This document shows, piece by piece, positions 45,028 to 54,431 of a DNA stretch of 64,000 nucleotides. The stretch lies in contig NZ_JAVIFX010000017.1 of NCBI RefSeq assembly GCF_031157255.1, positions 1-64,000 on the forward strand. The letters are read 5' to 3'. The position numbers were made by a program, and so were the translations under genes. This DNA is from Bradyrhizobium sp. LHD-71 (GTDB taxonomy: Bacteria; Pseudomonadota; Alphaproteobacteria; Rhizobiales; Xanthobacteraceae). The notes below the pieces were generated by a model. That model did not search any database and was not told where the DNA came from. It saw only the letters and a list, made by a program, of their open reading frames with translations. Each line of letters starts with the position of its first letter. Position 1 is the stretch's first letter.

Positions 45028-45291
45028 ATGCGTATCGGACTGTTCCTGGCGGCCACCATTGGCCTGGGAGTTACATTGATCCCCGTTGATTCTCAGGCTC
45101 TGCCGATTTTTCCGACGAACCAGGCGCAGCAAGCGGATCAGTTCATTCAGGTCCGACAAGGATGTGGCGTCGGTTGGCACCGAGGCCCGTATGGCGGATG
45201 CCGCAGGAACACTGCAGCATACGGACCGCGTGGCGCTAACGCCTGCTGGTTTGTTCGGACGCCGGGCGGTCCCCGGAAAGTCTGTCGCTGA
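45028..45291 (+). CDS. Small secreted protein with GCGxGWHRGPYGGC motif
   Basis: This 87-residue protein has a signal peptide (MRIGLFLAATIGLGVTLIP..., cleaved near SQA) and a mature part with four cysteines. The motif QGCGVGWHRGPYGGCRRN resembles the GCG_CRPN-type prefix seen in small exported proteins of Bradyrhizobium and Methylobacterium. It ends ANACWFVRTPGGPRKVCR, again with paired Cys. I chose ATG 45028, since GAGAGGA lies just before it; the upstream TTG at 45013 is part of that site. Function unknown; the motif name is from memory. Confidence 0.7.
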   Translation: MRIGLFLAATIGLGVTLIPVDSQALPIFPTNQAQQADQFIQVRQGCGVGWHRGPYGGCRRNTAAYGPRGANACWFVRTPGGPRKVCR

Positions 45292-45313
45292 CGATCAGAC
45301 TGGCGCTGAGGCG

Positions 45314-45339
45314 GTCCGGCGCGGGTTCGCGCGCCGGAC
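45314..45339. terminator. Hairpin between convergent genes
   Basis: A perfect 10-bp stem GTCCGGCGCG / CGCGCCGGAC with loop GGTTCG sits between the small secreted protein gene and the convergent alcohol dehydrogenase gene. There is no T tract on either side. It probably serves as a bidirectional transcript end. Confidence 0.55.
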
Positions 45340-45343
45340 GACC

Positions 45344-46402
45344 TTAGTTGGTCAGCACGATGCGGCCGATGACGTGGCCGGCGCGCAGCTCATCGATCCA
45401 CTTCTGCGTCTCGGCCATGGGCTTCTCCTGCATCGGAACAGGCTTCACCTTTCCTGCGCGGGCGAGCGCCATGAGCTCCTTCGCCTCGCTGAGCGTGCCT
45501 GTCATGAAGCCTTCGATGGTCATACGCTTGTAGATCCACTGCACCATCGGCAAGCTGAAGTTGCCGCCCATCAGGCCAGAGACGACGATCTTGCCGCCGC
45601 GCGCCAGCGCCGAGACGGCAAAGGCCATCGACTTGTCGTTGCCGGCGAAATCGACGATGCCGTCGAAGCCGCCGTCGGTTTCCTTGATGATGCGTCGAGC
45701 GACGTCCGGCTCCTTCGGGTCATAAGCGACCGACGCACCGTTCTTCAGCGCGGCCGCACGAGCGCTCTCGCTGAGATCTGCGACTGAAATCGGCTGCCTG
45801 AACATCGCCTGGGCGAGCGACAAGCCCATCATGCCGACGCCACCGAGCCCGACCAGCAGAATATTACGCTGGCGCGGACGGTCGACGAGGCGTTTGAGGG
45901 CGCCGTAGGCGGTGATACCGGAGCACATCAGCGTCGCAGCCATGTCGACCGGCAGCGGATCGTAGTCGAGTAGATACTTGGCATCCGGCACCAGGACGTG
46001 GGTAGCGAAGCCGCCGTCGATCGACACCCCGAGGAAGCGATTTCGCACACACAGGTTCTCGTCACCCGCGATGCAGTCGCGACACTTGCCGCAGCCGATC
46101 CAGGGAAACACCGCCTTGCGCTTACCGATGATGTCTTTCGGTGCATCGGGGCCGACTTCGTCGACCACGCCAGCAATCTCGTGGCCGAGCGTGAAGGGGA
46201 GCGTCATGCCGCGCGTCGTGTCCAGACGATTGCCGCCGCCAAGGTCGGCATAGCCGTCCTGAATATGCAGATCCGAATGACACAATCCGCAGCGCTCGAT
46301 CCGCACGAGCACTTCACCAGCTTGCGGCTTCGGCGTTTCGACGACAGTTTCGCAGAGCGGAGCATCAAACTTGACGAGTGACTGGCGTCGCATCAGCGCC
46401 AT
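45344..46402 (-). CDS. Zinc-dependent alcohol dehydrogenase (MDR superfamily)
   Basis: This medium-chain dehydrogenase has 352 residues. The catalytic zinc ligands are in GLCHSDLH and LGHEIAG, and the structural zinc site is GCGKCRDCIAGDENLC (about 104-119). The Rossmann cofactor motif is VGLGGVGMMGLS. Ligands for both zincs are present, so it should be active on an alcohol/aldehyde pair. The substrate is not readable. GAGGAG precedes the ATG. It is followed on the same strand side by rsmA upstream (12-base gap), which is probably a separate unit. Confidence 0.9.
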   Translation of the reverse strand: MALMRRQSLVKFDAPLCETVVETPKPQAGEVLVRIERCGLCHSDLHIQDGYADLGGGNRLDTTRGMTLPFTLGHEIAGVVDEVGPDAPKDIIGKRKAVFPWIGCGKCRDCIAGDENLCVRNRFLGVSIDGGFATHVLVPDAKYLLDYDPLPVDMAATLMCSGITAYGALKRLVDRPRQRNILLVGLGGVGMMGLSLAQAMFRQPISVADLSESARAAALKNGASVAYDPKEPDVARRIIKETDGGFDGIVDFAGNDKSMAFAVSALARGGKIVVSGLMGGNFSLPMVQWIYKRMTIEGFMTGTLSEAKELMALARAGKVKPVPMQEKPMAETQKWIDELRAGHVIGRIVLTN

Positions 46403-46414
46403 GGCGTTTCTCCT

Positions 46415-47281
46415 CTAAGCACGGCGTTCGTGGTTGGCGCGAATATTGGACAATTCACGCGCCATGGCAACAAAGGCGTCAATGGGAACGGTCTCCGCCC
46501 GCCGTGTCGGCTCGATCCCTGCGGCCGTCGTCAAACGCGCGGGATCCACGCCGAGGGACTTCAGGCTTTGCCGCAACATTTTTCGCCGCTGGCCGAACGC
46601 AGCTTCGGTCACACGCTCCAACATCTTGCGATCGCATGGCAACGGCTTCTCGCGAGGGATGAGGCGAACGACCGATGAGGTCACCTTCGGGGCCGGCACG
46701 AAAGCGCTTGGCGCGACATCAAACATGATCTTCGCTTCGGTCCGCCATCCGGCGAACACGGCGAGCCGGCCATAGGCCTCGTCGTCGACACTGGCGACGA
46801 TACGTTCGGCAACCTCGCGCTGAAACATCAGCACCATGGCATCGTACCATGGCGGCCAAGGCTCGGTGCTGAGCCAACCCGTGAGCAACACGGTTGCAAT
46901 ATTGTAAGGCAGATTGGCGACGATCTTTGCGCGGTCACCGTTCAGGATCGATTGTGCGTCGAATTCAAGGGCGTCCGCGGCGACGATGTCGAGCCGTCCA
47001 GGATAGCGTGCGGCGATCTCCTGCAAGGCTGCGACAGCGCGCTCGTCGCGCTCGACGGCGATGACGCGCTTAGCGCCGAGCGCAAGCAGGGCGCGCGTCA
47101 GACCGCCGGGGCCGGGACCGATCTCAACGATCGTATGTGTGTCGAGGCTGCCGGCTGCACGCGCGATGCGGGCCGTTAGGTTGAGATCGAGCAGGAAGTT
47201 CTGGCCCAGCGACTTGCGGGCCGACAGATCGTGGCGGCGAATAACCTCGCGCAGCGGCGGAAGATCGTCGATCGTGCCCAC
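46415..47281 (-). CDS. rsmA: 16S rRNA (adenine1518-N6/adenine1519-N6)-dimethyltransferase
   Basis: This enzyme dimethylates two adjacent adenines in the 3'-terminal hairpin of 16S rRNA, 288 residues. The N-terminus ends [18 protein letters not shown]. The SAM motif is [15 protein letters not shown] and the catalytic motif [11 protein letters not shown]. The start is a GTG two bases after the pdxA stop codon begins its end, so translation is coupled to pdxA. It is the last gene of the lptF-lptG-lptD-surA-pdxA-rsmA run. Confidence 0.95.
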   Translation of the reverse strand: MGTIDDLPPLREVIRRHDLSARKSLGQNFLLDLNLTARIARAAGSLDTHTIVEIGPGPGGLTRALLALGAKRVIAVERDERAVAALQEIAARYPGRLDIVAADALEFDAQSILNGDRAKIVANLPYNIATVLLTGWLSTEPWPPWYDAMVLMFQREVAERIVASVDDEAYGRLAVFAGWRTEAKIMFDVAPSAFVPAPKVTSSVVRLIPREKPLPCDRKMLERVTEAAFGQRRKMLRQSLKSLGVDPARLTTAAGIEPTRRAETVPIDAFVAMARELSNIRANHERRA

Positions 47282-47282
47282 G

Positions 47283-48296
47283 TCACGGAGCCGGCTGTGC
47301 GGCCATGCGAGCGGCGAGGTGGAGCGCGGCGATCAAGCTTGAGGGTTTCGCGCGGCCGGTGCCGGCGATATCGAACGCCGTTCCATGGTCCGGCGACGTG
47401 CGGATAAAGGGTAGGCCGAGCGTGACGTTGACCGCGTCATCGAACGCGAGCGTCTTGATCGGAATCAGCGCCTGATCGTGATACATGCAGACGGCGCAAT
47501 CATAGGTCTTGCGCGCGGCTTCGTGAAACATGGTGTCGGCCGGAAGCGGCCCGCGTGCGTCGATGCCGGACTGGCGCAAAGCAGCGACGGCTGGGGCGAC
47601 GATCTCGCCGTCCTCTTTGCCGAGTGAGCCGTCCTCTCCGGCGTGCGGATTTAGCCCGCTGATCGCAATCCGCGGATTCGAAAGGCCGAACCGCCGTTTC
47701 AATTCGTCCGCCGCGATGGAGCAGGTCTCGATGATGTCCTGCGTGGTCAACCGCGTAAGGGCCTCGCGCAAGGGGACGTGGATCGTCACAGGGATCACGG
47801 CGAGAGTCGCCGACCAGAGCATCATCACCGGACGCGGCGCCGGCTGCGCTCCGCTTGCTGCGAGCTCGGCGAGAAATTCCGTGTGGCCGGGATGCTCGAA
47901 GCCGGCGCGATAGAGCACGCTCTTGGCAATCGGATTGGTGACGACGGCGCTGGCCCGTCCGGCGCGAACGTCGTCGACCGCGTGCCGGATGGAGGTTATC
48001 GCCGCTGTGGCGCTTGATTGATCGGGTATGCCGGGCTCAGCGGTCGCGGCAACGCCGATATCGACGACGGGCAGGGCCTTCGCGAACGTGCCCACCGCGT
48101 CCGCAACCGCGACACTGGCTGTCGGCACGGTCAACCCGAGCCTGGCGGCGCGGCTGTCGAGGAAGCGCCGATCTCCGGTAAGGTAGAATGGCGGCAACTT
48201 CAGCTCTTTGCGCTGCGTCCAGGCGACGAGCGCAATGTCCGGGCCCACGCCGGCGGGCTCACCAAGGGTCAGCGCCAGCGGTTTGTCGGCCGCCAT
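47283..48296 (-). CDS. pdxA: 4-hydroxythreonine-4-phosphate dehydrogenase
   Basis: This NAD-dependent metalloenzyme of vitamin B6 synthesis has 337 residues. Family blocks include [102 protein letters not shown]. The metal-binding His and Asp positions in these blocks are kept. It lies 3 bases behind the SurA-like gene and is coupled to rsmA. Confidence 0.96.
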   Translation of the reverse strand: MAADKPLALTLGEPAGVGPDIALVAWTQRKELKLPPFYLTGDRRFLDSRAARLGLTVPTASVAVADAVGTFAKALPVVDIGVAATAEPGIPDQSSATAAITSIRHAVDDVRAGRASAVVTNPIAKSVLYRAGFEHPGHTEFLAELAASGAQPAPRPVMMLWSATLAVIPVTIHVPLREALTRLTTQDIIETCSIAADELKRRFGLSNPRIAISGLNPHAGEDGSLGKEDGEIVAPAVAALRQSGIDARGPLPADTMFHEAARKTYDCAVCMYHDQALIPIKTLAFDDAVNVTLGLPFIRTSPDHGTAFDIAGTGRAKPSSLIAALHLAARMAAQPAP

Positions 48297-48299
48297 TTA

Positions 48300-49247
48300 T
48301 CAGCGATACTCGATCATGGACGAGCGCCGCACTTCCTGAAGATATTTCTTGGCCTGCGTCTCGTACTTCTGCGCGAACAATTTCTCACGTGCTGCGCGCT
48401 TCTCCGGCGTCTCGGTGCTTGGCGCCCGGCTGCACAGGACCACCATTTCGACGCCCTGACGGGTGACCTCCGGGGGAGTCATCTGGCCGACCGGAGTCTT
48501 GTCCAAAAGTTCCCGCAGCACTTGTGGCAGATCGGCAGAGGTTTTTACCACCTGATCTCTGATCACGGCGTCGCGCATGGCCCGGAAGAGCCGCTCCGCC
48601 TGGTCGCAGCCTTGGACCCGCCCGCGCAGGGTCTCCGCCTCCTTCTTGCGCAGCTCGATCGACTGCGACCCTTCGCGTTGCGCGAACAAGACCACTGGAC
48701 GCATCTTGTATTCGAAGCTGCCGGACTGCTCCTTGCCGTCGCCCTTCACTTCGATTGCCGATGCGATGTCCTTCTCTCCGACGATCAGGCTCTGGCCATA
48801 GCGCCCGCGAACGAGCTGCGACCAGATGAAATCCGCCTTGATGCGCGCCTTGAGTGTTTCAGGCCGGATACCGCGGCCTTCGAGAACCTTGTTCAACTGA
48901 TCCGCGGTCAGCCGCATGCGTACGGCCATGGTGGCGTACTGGGTCTCGAGCTCCGATGGGCTCACCTCGAGGCTGAACTTCTTGCCTTCCTTGATCTTGA
49001 CCCGATCGTTGATGAGTTCTTCCAGAGCGTCCTGGCGGCTGGGTGTCTTGCCGCCGTTCGACAGCATGATCAGCTTTACGCGCTGCTCGATATCGAAATT
49101 GGTGATCGGATCGCCGTTGACCACGACGACCGCGTTCTGTGCCCGTGCAGCCGACATCGGAAGCGGCCCGATACAGACGGCAAGCACGATCGCCGCGCTC
49201 AAACGCGACAAGAGGGATAGCTTCATCAACATTCGCGAACCCATCAT
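48300..49247 (-). CDS. surA: SurA-like periplasmic chaperone / peptidyl-prolyl isomerase family protein
   Basis: This 315-residue protein has a signal peptide ending near SAARAQ. An N-terminal SurA chaperone region (VVVVNGDPITNFDIEQRVKLIMLSNGGKTPSRQDALEELINDRVKIKEGKKF) is followed by one parvulin-like domain. That domain is divergent (GQMTPPEVTRQGVEMVVLCSR) and has a cysteine near each end (VQGCDQAE and VLCSR). Only one such domain is present, against two in E. coli SurA, so chaperone activity is more likely than strong isomerase activity. The position between lptD and pdxA is the classical surA locus. The tandem ATG at 49247 was used. Confidence 0.85.
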   Translation of the reverse strand: MMGSRMLMKLSLLSRLSAAIVLAVCIGPLPMSAARAQNAVVVVNGDPITNFDIEQRVKLIMLSNGGKTPSRQDALEELINDRVKIKEGKKFSLEVSPSELETQYATMAVRMRLTADQLNKVLEGRGIRPETLKARIKADFIWSQLVRGRYGQSLIVGEKDIASAIEVKGDGKEQSGSFEYKMRPVVLFAQREGSQSIELRKKEAETLRGRVQGCDQAERLFRAMRDAVIRDQVVKTSADLPQVLRELLDKTPVGQMTPPEVTRQGVEMVVLCSRAPSTETPEKRAAREKLFAQKYETQAKKYLQEVRRSSMIEYR

Positions 49248-49322
49248 CGTTTCTAGTGACGTCGCCCGCCCGCTTCGAAATTCAATGAGGAAACCAGATT
49301 GCGACGGCCTCGCAAGCGATAC

Positions 49323-51842
49323 CTACTGGCCGAACAACGACGAGCCGCCCGAGCTCGATGACGACGTCGTCGACTGGTTGAACGACGTCGTTCCAATGGT
49401 ACGCAAGCCGATCTGCAGCATGAAGCGATGATCGGCCACCGGATTGCCGCTAAAGCCGTAGTCCGTAATATAATTCATCGCCAGCACGAAACAATCATCG
49501 ACATAGCCCGCGCCGACGATCGTCTGGTTGATTTTGTCCGCCAGCAGATCGTAGCGAAGTCCGCCGGACACGACCCAATTCTCTGCAACTTTGACCGATG
49601 CAGTTCCGAGCAGGCCCTCGCGCCGCGTGAGGAAGCCGAGCTCCGGCTGCTTGTCGTAGTTGCCGTAGAGCAGGCTGACCGTCCAGCGATCGAAGCTCGC
49701 TCTGGTCTCGAGTTCAAGACGACGCATCTCCCAGGACGACTCGTCGAGCCGCGACCGTGCCGAGAACGACAGCATGCTGTTCGGCTGATAGGAGAGCCGC
49801 GTAACGTAGTCTGAGCGGTCAGTCTCCAGACCCGAGTTGAGACCGGTGTTGGTCAGATCTCCGACGGCATACGAGTTCTGGCCGAACAGGTGGTATGACT
49901 GACCGAACAGGAAGTTCACGAAACCACCGCGGTCGAACTGAGTGGTGCCCTGAATACCGAGGTTGGCCCGTCCGCCGCCTTCGGTACGGTCCCAACCGGA
50001 GAACTTGTCGACCTCGAAAAGATTGGTGTCGTCGAAAACGAGGCTCTGCGCGTCTTCGTTCGGCAACCGGCCGATCATCTGTTCGTTCGGCCGGATGATC
50101 ACTTGCGCAATGGGCTCGATCGTCTGCGAACCCCATGACTGCGCGCTGATGAACGGGTAGCGATACTCGAAGCCGACGGCCGGCATCACCCGGCCGGCGG
50201 TGATGTCGCCTGTCGGGAGGAAGTTGGACGTGCCGATGTCGTTCTGGATGTTCGCGTGGTTTATGTCCGCACGCACGGATGCGAACGGCGTCCAGATCTG
50301 TCCGATCGAATCGGTGAACGTGCGCCGCCACGTCGCTTCGCCTGACAGGCGCGTATAGTCGCCGCCAATGCCGCGAAGCAGGCAATTTAAAGGCGTCTTG
50401 ACCATTGGATCGGCGCTGGTCGGCAGGCACAGGCCGAGTGACTGCGCGGTCGCGGAGATCGGATTGTAGGAGACCGCCTCGCGGCTCAGGCTCGTCAGGT
50501 TGGCGCGGAAGCTCAGCTCGCCGCCGAACACTGGCCGGTTGAGCACATTGGCGTAGTCAATCACCGGATGGATGATCGGAATCTGCCGCTGCACGTCGGC
50601 TTCCGAGAAGCCGTAGAAATACATCGTTCGCGCATCGAAGAACGAACGGGTGCCGACACCGGTCAGGTAGAGCTGCGAGATGGCATCGGTCGGCACGTTG
50701 GAGAACACCGCGACCGGTGATCTGAAGCGTCCAAGGGAATAGTCCTGGAAGAAGGTGCGGTCGCTGACCAGCGTTCCGTCCCAACCCCAGCTCCATCTGT
50801 CGTTGATCGCGAAGCGGCCCGAGGTTTCAACGGCGCCGCGCCAATCGCGATAGCCGGGCGTCGACGGACCGCCGTCGCGCAGGAATTCGTCCTTGTCGAG
50901 CTGGCGGATGCCATAGGCGCGGATGTCGTAGGAGCCGTTGATCAGCCGCTGCCTGAACTGCGCCTGCATGAGCAGGCCTTGCTTGGTGGTGATCCGCGGG
51001 GTGACCGTCAGGTCGTAGTCGGGTGCCAGTGCAAAGTAGTATGGAGCCTGAAAGCCGACGCCATACTTAGAGCTGGAGCTGAACATCGGCATCAGGAAGC
51101 CGGTCTTGCGCTTCACCGTAGGATCGGGCGTGTAGAAATACGGCAGATACGCCATCGGCACGCCGAGGAATTCCAGGCGCGCGCTCTCGAAGTAGAGCAT
51201 CTTCTCGCCCTGGTCGTGGATGATGCGCGCGGCCTTGACCTGCCATAGCGGCGGCTTTCGCGGATCCTCCTTACAGGCTTCGCAAGCGGTATAGACGCCG
51301 TTCTGGAACACGGTGAAATTGCCGCCGCTGCGATCGGCGCGCGTCGCCGCCATCCGCGTGCGATCGGCGGTGTCGACGTGCAGCGAATCGACGAAGCCGT
51401 CGCGATAGTCGTCGCTCAGTTCGAGATGTTGCGCGTAGGTGATTCGACCTTCCTGATCGGTCAGCCGAACATTGCCATCCGCGGTCAGCCGTTTGGTCTT
51501 CTGGTTATAGGTGACGCGATCAGCCTCGAGCGTTGTGCCGTTGTAGAAAATCTGCACGCCACCAACGGCTGCGACCAGCGAATTGACGTTGTCGTAATTC
51601 ACTTCCTGCGCCTGAACGAGCATCTGCCCGTCATCAGTGCTGCGGGCCGGGGGGGCGGTCCGCTGCGGCGGCAAGGGATTGTAGGTGAAGCTCTGCGCGA
51701 ACGCAGGCTGAGACACGGCGAGCAAGGCCGGCACGACTGCAGTGAGCGCAAGCAGGCAAACCGAAACGCTCGCGCTACGCACAGCTGTGCGGCGCCGGGC
51801 GGTGCGCATACGTACGCGGCGGGTGGCGACAGTCGTAGTCAC
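49323..51842 (-). CDS. lptD: LPS-assembly protein LptD
   Basis: This outer-membrane translocon inserts LPS into the outer leaflet, 839 residues from GTG 51842. A signal peptide ends near SQPAFAQ. The periplasmic OstA-like jellyroll follows (VQAQEVNYDNVNSLVAAVGGVQIFYNGTTLEADRVTYNQ), then a CEAC cysteine pair and the large beta-barrel (PYYFALAPDYDLTVTPRITTKQGLLMQAQFRQR). The GTG overlaps the lptG stop by one base (TAGTG) and has AGGAGG 7 bases upstream, which decides the start over an ATG at 51908. Confidence 0.94.
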   Translation of the reverse strand: MTTTVATRRVRMRTARRRTAVRSASVSVCLLALTAVVPALLAVSQPAFAQSFTYNPLPPQRTAPPARSTDDGQMLVQAQEVNYDNVNSLVAAVGGVQIFYNGTTLEADRVTYNQKTKRLTADGNVRLTDQEGRITYAQHLELSDDYRDGFVDSLHVDTADRTRMAATRADRSGGNFTVFQNGVYTACEACKEDPRKPPLWQVKAARIIHDQGEKMLYFESARLEFLGVPMAYLPYFYTPDPTVKRKTGFLMPMFSSSSKYGVGFQAPYYFALAPDYDLTVTPRITTKQGLLMQAQFRQRLINGSYDIRAYGIRQLDKDEFLRDGGPSTPGYRDWRGAVETSGRFAINDRWSWGWDGTLVSDRTFFQDYSLGRFRSPVAVFSNVPTDAISQLYLTGVGTRSFFDARTMYFYGFSEADVQRQIPIIHPVIDYANVLNRPVFGGELSFRANLTSLSREAVSYNPISATAQSLGLCLPTSADPMVKTPLNCLLRGIGGDYTRLSGEATWRRTFTDSIGQIWTPFASVRADINHANIQNDIGTSNFLPTGDITAGRVMPAVGFEYRYPFISAQSWGSQTIEPIAQVIIRPNEQMIGRLPNEDAQSLVFDDTNLFEVDKFSGWDRTEGGGRANLGIQGTTQFDRGGFVNFLFGQSYHLFGQNSYAVGDLTNTGLNSGLETDRSDYVTRLSYQPNSMLSFSARSRLDESSWEMRRLELETRASFDRWTVSLLYGNYDKQPELGFLTRREGLLGTASVKVAENWVVSGGLRYDLLADKINQTIVGAGYVDDCFVLAMNYITDYGFSGNPVADHRFMLQIGLRTIGTTSFNQSTTSSSSSGGSSLFGQ

Positions 51843-52930
51843 TACCCGTCCTCCTGATGCAGCAAGGCCAGTAAGCCGGCAAGGCTGCCTACAGCGACAG
51901 GCAGCCACGCCGCAGAAACAGGATGCATTAACTCGGCCTTGCTCAGATCTTCTGTGACTTTCGACAGCACATAAAGCAGAAAGCCTGCAGCGATGCCACT
52001 CAAAACCATCTTCTGGACACCGCCGAGACGGAAGAAACGTAGACTGACGGCGGATGCCAGAAGCACCATCGCCGCGAAAAGGAAAGGCCGCGATAACAGC
52101 TTCTGATACTGCAGCCGGTAACCGGCAGTGGATAAGCCGGAGTTTTCCGAGGAGGTGATGTAGTCGGGCAACTCCCAGAACGAGACGGACTCGGGATTGG
52201 CGAAGTTTCCGCGCACCTGGTCAGGCGTCAGGCTGGTGTTGAGTCGGTAGCTGTCCTCGACCAATACCGGCTCGGTGAAGGTGTGACGGCGGACGTTCTT
52301 AAGCAGCCAGTAACCGTCTTCGAGCGTCGCCTCGCGCGCCTCGATGCGCTCGCTGAATCGGCCCGACGGATCGAATCGGAAGACGGTCAATCCGGAAAGC
52401 ACGACGCCGCGGCGCTGGCTGCTGGCAGCGTTGATGATCGTTTGGCCTTCGCTGGTGGCTTGGTTGAACCAGAAGCCGAGCGCGTCCTGCAGCATCTGCG
52501 TGCGGTCGCCAAAGAGCTCCACCTCGTTGGCCTGCGCCTGTTCCTGCAGGTTGGCTGAAACCGGATTGTAAACAACCGTCGCCAGCGTGCCGAGCACGAA
52601 TGCGCTTGCCAGCGCGGGCGTCAAAAATTGCCAGGCGGAGACGCCGGCAGAGCGGGCGACCACAAGCTCAAGCCGCCGGGACAGGTCGAGATAGCAGGTC
52701 ATCGCGGCGATCAGCACGCAGAACGGCATCAGTCGCTCGAGCAACTGCGGCACGCGAAACAGCGACGTCTGCACCACCAGCCAGGTGGAGGCGTTGATGC
52801 CGGACGTCTTCCGCGTCATCTCGATATAGTCGACCAGCACGACGAGAATGAACACGCCCATGAAGACGGCGATCGCCGCGGCGACGAACTTTCCGGCGAA
52901 ATAGCGCCCAAGCGTGTTGGTGAGCATCAT
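51842..52930 (-). CDS. lptG: LPS export ABC transporter permease LptG
   Basis: This inner-membrane subunit of the LptB2FG LPS extractor has 362 residues. It has three N-terminal and three C-terminal membrane helices around a periplasmic beta-jellyroll domain (residues about 130-270). N-terminal signature LTNTLGRYFAGKF and PQLLERLMPFCVLIAAM fit YjgP/YjgQ proteins. The start was set at ATG 52930, with TAGGAG upstream, 13 bases after lptF; the frame to 52972 would overlap lptF. LptB is not in the window. Confidence 0.93.
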   Translation of the reverse strand: MMLTNTLGRYFAGKFVAAAIAVFMGVFILVVLVDYIEMTRKTSGINASTWLVVQTSLFRVPQLLERLMPFCVLIAAMTCYLDLSRRLELVVARSAGVSAWQFLTPALASAFVLGTLATVVYNPVSANLQEQAQANEVELFGDRTQMLQDALGFWFNQATSEGQTIINAASSQRRGVVLSGLTVFRFDPSGRFSERIEAREATLEDGYWLLKNVRRHTFTEPVLVEDSYRLNTSLTPDQVRGNFANPESVSFWELPDYITSSENSGLSTAGYRLQYQKLLSRPFLFAAMVLLASAVSLRFFRLGGVQKMVLSGIAAGFLLYVLSKVTEDLSKAELMHPVSAAWLPVAVGSLAGLLALLHQEDG

Positions 52931-52943
52931 CGCGGCACCGCTC

Positions 52944-54125
52944 CTACGACGCAGCGAATCGACGCGTGACACGCGCGACCATGCTGCTGAGGGTGTCGAT
53001 CACGACGGGCGGCGGCTCCAGCACGATCACGCGCGCGATCACCCAGGCGCTGAATGCGAGCGTTGCAAACAACAAGGCATACTGGAACGGCGCGGCAAAG
53101 ATCGACGTTGCGGCAAGCACCGTGCATGCGAAGCCGATCAGGCGCAGCGTGCTCAGCGAAACGATGGCGCTGCTGATCGACATGGCTCGGCTCTGACGGG
53201 TCGTCCGCGGCGCGCCCAGGAACGCGAAGGTGAGCGCCATGAATGCGAACGGATAGAGCGGCGAGGTCAGCCGCTCATGCATTTCGGCGCGAAACTGTCC
53301 GGGAAACTGCTTGAACATCGGATCGTCGGGGTCCGGATCCAGCAAGTCCCACAGATACCGCTCGCGGATCGAATAGGTGACGTTGGTCGATGTGTTTCCT
53401 CCGATCTTGCTCATGTCGAACGCATTGCGGTCGAAGGCGACGAACGCCGGGTCGCGCCGGCCGGCCTCGAAGCGCTGCAGGTTGCCGTCGTCCAGAATTA
53501 GGAACGAGCCGCGCTCGTTCTTCAGCACGGTGCCGCGTTCGGCGATGATCGTCACGCGTTCCTTGGGATTGCGCCGGTCATCGATGAAGATGCCGACCAG
53601 CAGTCCGCCGGGTTGCCGCTCGCGAACCCGCAAAGTGAGATTGCGCTCGATCTCGACGAATTTTCCCGTCTGCAGAACGTTGCTGAGCACGTCCGCCGTG
53701 ATCTCCCGCTGCCAGGCTTTGAGACGGCGCAGTCCGTCCGGCGCGATGTAGGCTGATGTGGCGAAGATCATCGCCGAAACGATGACGGTTACGAGCAGGA
53801 AAGGGCGGAACAGCCGCCACGGCTGCATGCCGGCGGCGTTCATCACGATGATCTCGGAATCCGTCGACAGCTTGTTGAGGACATAGGCAACGGCGATCAC
53901 CAGCGCGATCGGCGCAATGACCAGCACGAGATAGGGAATGGCAAGGCCGGTCAGCCCGATGAAGACCAGCACCGTCTGTCCCTGGCTCGTCATCACGTCG
54001 ATGCCGCGCAGCGCCTGCGTGAGCCAGATGACGCCAGTAAGCGTGACCAGCACGAGGAGGAACGCCGCGAACGTCTGACGAAAAATATAGCTGTCGATCG
54101 ACCCGATCACGCAGCGCGACCCCAT
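52944..54125 (-). CDS. lptF: LPS export ABC transporter permease LptF
   Basis: This partner permease of LptG has about 393 residues with the same six-helix plus jellyroll layout. It begins GSIDSYIFRQTFAAFLLVLVTLTGVIWLTQALRGIDVMTSQGQ and contains the STDSEIIVMNAAGMQPWRLFRP coupling region. The start is uncertain: ATG 54125 was used, but GTG 54110 gives the start closest to relatives (MIGSIDSYIF), and TTG 54134 is also open. It is the first gene of the lptF-to-rsmA run and is divergent from pepA. Confidence 0.92.
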   Translation of the reverse strand: MGSRCVIGSIDSYIFRQTFAAFLLVLVTLTGVIWLTQALRGIDVMTSQGQTVLVFIGLTGLAIPYLVLVIAPIALVIAVAYVLNKLSTDSEIIVMNAAGMQPWRLFRPFLLVTVIVSAMIFATSAYIAPDGLRRLKAWQREITADVLSNVLQTGKFVEIERNLTLRVRERQPGGLLVGIFIDDRRNPKERVTIIAERGTVLKNERGSFLILDDGNLQRFEAGRRDPAFVAFDRNAFDMSKIGGNTSTNVTYSIRERYLWDLLDPDPDDPMFKQFPGQFRAEMHERLTSPLYPFAFMALTFAFLGAPRTTRQSRAMSISSAIVSLSTLRLIGFACTVLAATSIFAAPFQYALLFATLAFSAWVIARVIVLEPPPVVIDTLSSMVARVTRRFAAS

Positions 54126-54431
54126 CCCCCTCAACGCCGAAACCTTAGGTTCCCATCCCTCATCCCCAAAGGTGCAAAAAACCTCGGCGGAATGTCCCTC
54201 AGGACACTACCATCTCTTTGATTGGTCAACAAAATGGCTTGGGGATGGCAATCGTTAAAGTTGCGTGAATTATTGGTTAATGTGGCCTTCGGGGTACGGT
54301 TTTGCCGGTCGGGGATGACGCTGACATGACCCTGCACTTGGCAGTGAGACCGGCAAGGGGCCATAGTGCCGGGAGCGGCCCGTCCGGGTCGGTCTTTCCA
54401 CGCCGTTAGCGCGCCTTCTGGAGGTTTTTCG
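54126..54431. other. Divergent promoter region between lptF and pepA
   Basis: About 300 bases. The lptF-proximal half is AT-richer than the surroundings (54175-54290) and includes TTGGTTAATGTGG and GTTAAAGTTGCG. It is the probable site of both promoters, but no box is clear enough to assign. The minus-strand open frame across it shows no protein character. Confidence 0.35.
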
